Shown here: positions 50,751-59,700 of the stretch, piece by piece
Numbering within the stretch: the stretch's first letter is position 1
How the letters are laid out: each line of letters starts with the position of its first letter
Assembly: GCA_012931725.1 (NCBI GenBank)
Contig: CM022951.1
Coordinates: 24,830,584 to 24,894,583 of the forward strand
DNA length: 64,000 nt
Direction of reading: 5' to 3'
From: Litsea cubeba
Lineage: Eukaryota > Streptophyta > Magnoliopsida > Laurales > Lauraceae
Translations under genes and position numbers: made by a program
Notes under the pieces: model-generated
The model's input: only the letters and a program-made list of their open reading frames with translations
Told to the model about the DNA's origin: nothing
Database searches by the model: none

Positions 50751-53700
50751 AACTAAATTTTCTGATGAACCAAGAAAATAGTAATATATCAACAAAGAAA
50801 ACATACGTGAGTCTTCAGAAGACTAATTCTAAAGGAATTGCAGACCGTTAACCTCAGCAAGAGAAATGTACAGGTAGCTGAGGCACCCATTTGTACATGT
50901 AGAGCCAAGGGTTCTTTCCAGATCATTAATGTGATGGACGCTACTGATGTCAATAATGCAAGGACTAACACTGACTGAACATGTTCATCCTGTGGGTAGC
51001 AACTAGAAAGTCTGTATGCAACCTTGAGGTTGTGGGCTCAAGTCATGTTTGTTACCAATCAAAAAAAAAATGTAGAAGAAATATTGTCCTGCAGACCACA
51101 ATACGTCAGAAATGAAATTGTTTGCCTTATGGGGGGTGTTGGTTGGCATGTTTTCACCCCGAGGTGTTGTCCGAAGGCATGTAGGTGTATTTAGAAAGTG
51201 GAATGCGATGTAATTAGAGTTTTAAGATGACAAACATAAATCTCAGCATTAAGGAATGGTATTACCGACATCCGGACCCTAAGTACACGTAAGGCCAAAT
51301 CTTCATACCCCAACGTGTCAATCACAGCCGAGACTTAGGATTAGCGAATTTGTAATCAATCCGTCCTTGACTATACAATGGATTCAACTCATCTAACACT
51401 AAGTAACCATTTGCTCGCGTACGTGGTGTACCCTCCCTATGAGATAGTGTACCCTCCCTATGAGATAGTGTGATCTTCCATACACCTTACCATACCCAGA
51501 TTTTGCATAGGCTTTAGAACGAAGGAACATGCCTGTGGTTTAGTGAACATTTAATTGCCATGCTTCCCCTTAGGAGATAGGATCGACAGTTGTGGTGTAT
51601 TGGGTTGGGATGCACGCAGTCTTTGCCACGCTCCCTCCCAGTCACCCGAATCCGACCTTTTACTTATCCATTTCGGGTCGAATCATTCCATGCCGGAATC
51701 CTGTCCGATTTTTCTAGAGGACCTTAGACCTCATCTAGTTCATGTTTCAATTTGGTCATGATCTTCAGGCTGGGTCTTTGCCGTTGAATAGTAGTATGTC
51801 ATTTCTACTCCACGCGCGTGGGATGTATCGTGTAAAACCATTGAGGGGTACCTGATCCCATGTGTGTGGTCGCATATGTGTTAGCTTGTCTTGTAGCTAC
51901 CCCTCACCCTTCTCGTCATCCCCAAGTTATGTCACACTTGTGGCCCCCCTATACAAAGGCGTTGGGTTCCACGAGGGACTAGGTATGCAATGGTGTAGAA
52001 GCCCCGTTCCAGAGTCGGCACCACTAACTAAGCTTAGGCACCATTCAGCCTGGATTCAGCTGCTTTGGAGCCCTTAAGTCATGATTCCATCAGCAGATTG
52101 GCTTTCACGTGTTTTTGCCTGGAAACATGGCAGGTGCCTCGTGTGGCCACCTCCTAGTGGGGCTGGCGTATTATTATTATATATATGTATGCTATACTTT
52201 CCCGTGTAACGGTTCATGCTCGAGTGCTCCTATCACCTTGAGAGATGGAAAGGATATAGCTTTGTGTGGTTTGCCATATTGCTAGGACATGTGTATTAGT
52301 GGTACTGTTTCATGATGATTCCATGTTATGTTTACTTAGTCTTATTAGTCATGCATGATATTGCCTAGCTGTACCTTTGTTGGAGATCTGTTAATCATAT
52401 GATGTTATTACTTCCAAGGATAAAAATAGCGATAGCGGCGGGACGCTACGAAGCGGGCGCTACATAGCGGGGTAGCGATGCATTTTGAAAAAAAAAAAAA
52501 ATGGTCCAAAAAATCTGAAAAAATTTCAGAAAATCCAGAATATTGGAAAATGATAGAAAATTTTTTTTTTTTTTTTTTTTTGCGAAAGTAATTAAGATAA
52601 GAAGGTGTAGCAGTCCCCTCATTGTATAAAGTCCTGCATCGCTGTATGGATAGAAAATAGTAGTAATAATCATTTTTTTTCACATGTATTCATGTTTGTA
52701 ATCAAACAGTGTCATCAAAATATTATCACCTTCTTTGCTTAGAATATCACATTTCTTAGTTGTATTTTGAAATGTATATATATAGTTTAAGATTTTCTGT
52801 TAAACAAAAATTTGATCAGGGCCTATTTCCTATTAGAGTAAAATTAGGTTGGTCCACTATTTCCTATTAGAGTGTAATTCGGTTAGGATCCTATTTTCTA
52901 TTAAAACGAAATTTGGTTGAGCCCTATTTCCTATTAGAGTAAAATTTTGCTAGAGCCTATCTTCAATTAGTGTGAAATCTGATTAGACTTTATTTTCAAT
53001 TACTGTGAAAGTTGGCCATGGCCCTATTTCCAGTTACAGTAAATCTGATTGGTCTCTATTTCTAATTAGAGTAAAATTTGGATAAACCCTTGAGTTTTAT
53101 TTATTTGGCTAAGCCATGATTTTTTTTTTATTTTAATATTTGGGACTCATTGTGGAGCCCACGAATGGGTGCATAAGCTTTATTTTTTGTGAGGGGCCCA
53201 TTTGATTTTTATTTACAACTTTCATAAGGTGAGCCACTATGGGGCCCATTTAATCTCTATTTATACCTTTCATAAGGTTAGCCCAATGTGGGATCCTACT
53301 AGCAAAATAAAAGAGGGACCAAAATAGGGCTTTTGTTGCCCTATTTCTTTTCCCGAAACAGAAGGTTCGAGAAAGACAAAGGGGAAGGAAAGGAGGAAGA
53401 AAGAAAGAAAGAAGAAGAAAAGAGGCGATGATGGCTCGGTGTTGCTGCTCCGCTGGTTTCTGCTTTTGCTGCTGTTGCTTTGGTGTTGCGGTGGCTAGGT
53501 GCTACCTGGCATGATGCTCGGCGGTGCTGCTGCTGCTCCTCCGCTGGTTTCTGCTGCTGCTGGTGTTGTCGTGGTGTTGCGGTAGCTGTGTTGCTGTTGC
53601 TATTGCTTCCAGGTACGTTTCTTCAGCTGCTGTCTTTTTCTTCCCCCCATGTTCCTCCTTTTCTTCATCTACCAGTCAAACAAAGTGGGTGAGCCAACAG

Positions 53701-56700
53701 AATATTTTTTTTACATTTCATTGCTTGTAGTAGCCGATATGTAACGTATCGGTGTGTATCGGCCACTGTGGGCCGCTACGGATGCGAGCACTGTTAAATC
53801 ACATACCGCTATGCCCGATTTATCGGCCGTCGATTTTTTCATCCATGATTACTTCTACGTGCTACAAGCATGTTATTATTATTCATTTTAAACACCTGCC
53901 AGGTCCTCGCGCCTGATCTTTATTTAACCTTGGTATTGTAGGTATTGCACCCACTGCCTTAAAGAGCCTGCTGCGGCAGCTGAGAAGCCGCAATTCTTAG
54001 GTGAGTGGTGTGTTGATGATGTCATCTGGACATCAAGTTATGCTCTCGAGTGGAGTGTTTATGGGATGTTTTGGGTTTTATGTTGTATTGGCCTTTGTTG
54101 GCCTTATTTTTGGGAACTATTGTAATTAAACTTTACTTTCGTGCAATTATGCAACTTTAAACGTTTATGGAAATGCCAGCTATGTTACTACCTTACTCTA
54201 ATAATTTATCATTTATTTTTATGTTTACGTTATGATGATTGGTATGACGATTTGCAACAAGATCCCGCCGAAATACATCACTTCTATGTCTGCTAAGATA
54301 CAATCCTACTCCTCTATATATAGTCGAGTCCCCATTGTAGTTGCTTATGCTATAAAAAACAAAAAACAAAAAACAAAATCCACACCCATGGCTACCCTCA
54401 CTGGTCAAATCTTTCACAGTAGACTCACCGATATTCAGCCAATTTATTTTATGTAATCTAAAAAATTTAACTGACCCACTGAATGGATCTAGTCTTCACG
54501 AATGTGCAGAGGAAAACGGATATGAAAGTTAACCTTGAATGGTCCCACAATCACGAAAAATAATTTTCTGTCGTTGCTTCTGGCCAAACCCTTTGACCGC
54601 TACTGATGTCACAGATGATGTCAGCCTATCGAACTTCTGGAAATTATGGTTCTGTTTGGGCCCGGGTCAGAACCGACCTGGTGTCGACCTAGACTAGACT
54701 TTACTTGAACTCAAGCCCACCATGTGGTACTTGAGAGAGAGACGTGCAAAAGAGAGTTCCTCTCTTTTCTTCTTTTATATTTTGGTTTGTGTGCAGAAGA
54801 AAAACGAGGGGAGAGAAGGTTCGACCTTTTTCCTGTTATAACTGAAACGAAGAACACAAAAGGGGTTTGAATCCCTTTTTGTTGCTGTGGACTAATACAA
54901 GGTCGAGTTGGAGAATGAGGGTGGAGGGGTGAGGACAATCGATAGGCTGTTGTGGAGTCTCGATGTGGACGAGGGGCTCGGACAGTCGAACGGTGATTGT
55001 TGGTGTGTGGCTGGAGATGACAACAGTGTAGTGGCCACTGGCTAAGTACTGCGACGATCAAGAGGCTGTTGGTTCTAGTCGAGGCAACAAAAGTAAGTCT
55101 TTCTTTCTTCTCTGCTCTTCCTCCCTTCTTGTTCTTTTTTTCCCCCCTTTGGGATGGAGAACGAAGGGGTGATGGGTTCAGGTGAAGGTTTCGGATAACT
55201 AGGATGCATGGGTTTGAGGTTTCGGGTTTAGTTTGGAAAGGGTGGGTTGGGGTTTTTGGGAAATTTGGGGACTTGGTTGGGCGAGTGATTTTTTTTTTTT
55301 TTTTAAATTTGGGTTCAGATGGGTTTTGGGGAGGACGGTGACGCGAGGATGGGGTTTTGGTGGTTAGGGTTTCAATCAGCAGTGATGATGGATGGATGGA
55401 TCAAATGAAGTGGAGTGCGGATTTTAGGGCTTTGACGGTGAAATGAAACGGGGTAAAATCCGAATGATCCGGTCACGGACCTCGGCTCTGATACCAATTG
55501 ATGCAACTCCTAGTGTTAGAATTTGCATCGTAGGTACTCCAACACAATTTTAGGTTTCGGCAGAAACAATCACACAATAAAGACACTCTCCAACGATAAA
55601 ATTCCACAAAGGGAAAATTGTATTCAATTTAAGTCTGAAATTATGATCTCTACAGTGTCCGATAAATAGTAAAAGAAACTTAGAATCTAAGAAAATTAAT
55701 TGAACTAGGAAACTTAAGCAACTTAGAAACTACCCTAATTACAACTCTTTAGTGAAATTAGAAAGTAATAAAGTTATAAATAATAATATTCTAAATAATC
55801 TTAGGTGGTCCCACACATGGGCCACAGGCCCTCTTGCAACAATCTATTGGTGTTGCTGCATTAGTAATTCAAATATTACTCCCGTTGGAGGTAATATTCA
55901 CAACCAGATTGAGTATGTTGCATTTTTAGTTTTCATTCAATTTTGGGATTTTCAAGTTCTTTTCCATCCATCGACAGCAATTGGAGTTGCATTCAACGTT
56001 TGTGATTTACATTTTATGTGTAGGAGAGCAGGTGGGAAGGAGATAGTGTAGGTTTTAATGGGCTAATGGACTTTTTTATTTTTTTTGAGAAAAGTGACTA
56101 ATGGAATTTACCATGTACATGTCAACATTGATCACAGAGAAGAAATCACCAAATACAATTCACTGTATCATAACCTGTTCATCACTTAGATCAGATTAAT
56201 ATATTCATCATCAGATAGGTGATCTTCATCACATGGTAATCTCACATCTTCAGGTGAGCGAAAAAGATGAGTATATCTTTACCTCATCTTTTAAGAGCAA
56301 ATTGAAAGCAATCTGAAATTCACCAAAAAAAAAAAAAAATGTGAGAAAAGGCACAATAAAGGAACCTGGTGAGAGTCGATTGTCGAAGTAATGGAATCCT
56401 TGAAGGATGCTATTGGCAGCTTCAATCTCTCTTCGGCAATCTGCATGCATTCATCAACAATAAATTTATGATTCCAAGCCAAAATGACTGATAGCAGGAA
56501 ATATTTCACGTGGCTAACTAGACCTAAAGAAAGGGAGAAAACGTTAAGGGTACACATGAATTAAAACCAAATCACAAGTGCTTTAAACATACAGGCAGAA
56601 TTCATGCTTATCGATACCTTTATAAATAAATATATAATAATAAATATGGGATACCTTCTTTTTATATTGGATGAGAAATCGAGAGAAAATATCTAAATTT

Positions 56701-59700
56701 AAAACTTAATCTAGTCAGCAGAGACTAGAGAGAACCTTTCTCAAGTGCGCAGCCTCATTCAACCTTGAGGCCAGCAAATCCACCTTCCTTGCAATTTCAT
56801 CCTTGCCCATCAAAGGTTTGCAGAAGCTATTATCATGTTTCTCTTGACGTTTAGCAGTCTTTGCATTAGGGTTCCTATGTGGTGTTTCAGGAGCCAGCTC
56901 CCCATCACCAGGAGGATAACGAGTAAATAAATCACATAACACATTTTTTGTTGCTTCTGAAAATGTCAAACAAGTGACATCTTCCCTTCTTCTTATAATT
57001 GGTTCTTTCTTCTTTTTACTTTTGTAAACAGAGACACGCCTCGTCTTTTTACACCTATACAACAAACACCAAAAATAAGTTTCATAAAAGACTGTCTACG
57101 AACAGAGAAAATTTCAAGCAATTGTTTGGATGTCCACTCCAAAGGTTAGTTAAAATATTTTGGCATAATGGTTGGTTATCCAACCTGAAGTGCATTTGAG
57201 GCAAACCTGATACATCATAACATTAGGCAACATACTATCATCCAACTTTGTCATCCCAAAGATGTGGTTCTACTTGAAAACCACATCTTCTAATCATGAT
57301 GTATCAAAGAAAGGAAGCAAGAAGATATAGATGGATGGGGCAAGCACAGATCTTATAATTCCATGATTTATTGTTCTGAACAAAGATCAAAATAGCGGTT
57401 GCGGCGGGTGTAGCAACCGGTGGCCAAAACGCTACATAGTGGGTGATAGGTAGCGATGTAGTGGGGTGTGAATCGAATGTATTCATGTTGGTTGGCTATA
57501 CTAAGGACCTATTATGCAATTATAAATTCACAATTCAAATACGCAATTTAGCACAATTGTACATAACAAAGGATATATCACTTATAAAGTAAATAAAGTA
57601 ATCCTTTTTAAATAAAGTTAGAAGTTCAAACTAAATAAGAAATTAACTTTCATCAAAAACAAACAAAGTATTTTTTGCTGAGAGTAGAGAAAATAATAAC
57701 TCTACCAAAGGGGGTATCTGCTAGGATGTACCTAGTGAAGAGCCCTTGAAAAGATCTCTCTATATCAACTTCAATTCAGCAAAATCTTCTTCTTCTTCTT
57801 CTTCTTCTACTTTTTTTTGGGTACTCTTTTAAGCATAGAAGGGTAGAAGAGTTGCATAAAAATGTCGTTTGGAGAGATGAAGAAAAGAAATAAGCCTTAC
57901 TGTATATTTAAAAAAAAAAATTGGAAAGTACCCATCAATGAGGGCGAGCCTTGGCGCAACGGTAGAGTTGCTCCTTTGGTGACCTCGAGGTCACGGGTTC
58001 GAGGCGTGGAAACAGCCTCTTTGCAAAAATACAAGGGTAAGGCTGCGTACACATGCGCCCACCCTCCCCCCTACCCCCGCTTAGCCGGGGAGCACTTTGT
58101 GCACCGGGTGAGCCCCCCCACCCATCAATCACACTCTGAAGCAACCCAAAAGCGGTCCATAGCAGCCTAAAGCTGACCATAGTGGCTGTAGAGGACCACA
58201 GTGGCCGCTACGGATGAGAGTGGCGCTAAATACCATTTATCATCTATGATGCACAGATACGGACATGGGGAACGGGGGTTCGACTCGCCAACTTCAAAAA
58301 ATTAGGATATGGATATAGGTACGGCATCATAATTTACATTTATAAAAAATAATCTATATAATAAAAAATAAACATAAAAAAAAAAATTTTAAAGCTTGTC
58401 CCCAGCCCTACCCATTTATAAGATTTGCATTAGGCCCTAGACTAATTTTATAAAAACTGCCCTAGGTCTAGGGCCTGGCCCACTTAAGCAATTTTGCCCA
58501 GCCCAGAGCCCATGCCGCCCTTCCCTTTTAATAAAATTATGTTTCCCGACTGTTTTGAAAAATCCCCTCTACAGTCTTCTTATGCAAGCTTTAATAAAAT
58601 TCCGTTTCCCGATGGCTATTTTGAAAACTTCTGAGGCAAGCTTTAATAAAATGCCTTTTTCCGTTGACTCTTACCTCTCCCTCTTTCCAACGAAAGGAAA
58701 ACAAAACAAACAAGAGAGAAAGGAGGAGGAGGAGGAGAAGATGAAGAGTGAGGCGAACAGTGGCAGCGGAAGACGCGAGCAGCAGGCGGTGGCTGCAGCG
58801 GACGTCAACAGCGACAATATAAACTCAAGGCCACTAGTAGCTCCATCTCATCTTTTTCTGTCTTCTTTTCTTCCTCTTCCCTCTCGTCTCCACCTTCCCT
58901 TACATTTTTTTTTTAAGAACAGAGAGCCCATTTCTTCCTTCTCTTGGCCACACAAAAGGGGACAAATCCTCAGATTATGCGCCGTATCCCAACCGCATCT
59001 TGTCGTATCCCATACCCGGATCCGTATCGGTATGGATACCAGAGGTGGAATGCCGTATCCGGGTATCATAGTTGATCATAGTGATCTTGGCCGCTACGCC
59101 CAATATAGACTAACGGCTGCTATTTTGATCCATAATTCTAAACATGGCCCCCACCCAACTCTAACAACAGATGCTCGTATAGAACAATAAAGGATTGATC
59201 ATCTCAAAAGGATATGCCCTAATACCTTATTAAAACTTCCTACCCAACTCTAACAGCAGATGCTAAAACAAAATGAAAAGGCTTGATCATCTCACTGAGA
59301 AATCAAAGGATGTGCTCTGGTACCTTATCAAAACTATCTCTAACACCCAAAAGATTCAAACCAAAGGAATGAAGTCTTGACTGAATTTTTGTGTGAGCAA
59401 TCTCCCTTTTTATAGTATTCATATTATCCTATAGGTTACATACAGTAACTTCTAATTTACAGCGATTATGATGCCCTTAATTATGGTAACGTATAGAAAT
59501 TAGAATCCCCTTAAATTGGGGCAAGTTAAAGCAAAAGTAATCCTCACAGGTAAAATACCCGATCTACTGGTATGGTGGTCTGAAGCATAGTTGTCAAAAT
59601 CGTACGATTCGCATCTCGAATTCGTATCTATGCAACGAATCCCATTTACAAATGAATTTTAGGATTCAGGTTTGAATCCTATGATTTGATACTCGTTTCA

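Larger units (their letters stand above)
50653..56365 (-). other. 5.7 kb intron
   Basis: Donor CAG|GTTCCT, acceptor TGAAGCAG. It holds poly(A) 50708-50748, a hAT-like element (52415-53847), a short plus-strand gag start resembling that at 61980 (about 54340-54460), and a minus-strand gypsy leader, PBS and LTR (54480-55841). From 51050 to 52406 and from 53856 to 54330 is probably one decayed LTR-type sequence split by the hAT-like element, but no coding part is seen. The 55842-56365 stretch is plain. Confidence 0.8.
57381..59134. mobile_element. hAT-like element with two nested insertions
   Basis: The ends are CAAAGATCAAAATAGCGG and CTATTTTGATCCATA. The flanks GTTCTGAA (57373-57380) and ATTCTAAA (59135-59142) agree at six of eight bases, both differences being transitions. 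It carries the GTAGCG/CCGCTAC motifs of the 12239 family. A SINE and a second hAT-like element sit inside. Confidence 0.78.

Noticed and set aside
57940..58119. tRNA gene
   Set aside because: A and B boxes are present, but there is no acceptor stem or anticodon arm. The Au-type body and target duplications show a SINE.
57862..58170. 102-codon open frame
   Set aside because: It runs from hAT-like sequence into the SINE, so it is a chance frame.
58555..59190. 211-codon open frame as a host gene
   Set aside because: It spans the interior and right end of a hAT-like element and its flank. No domain is recognised and the composition is low complexity.
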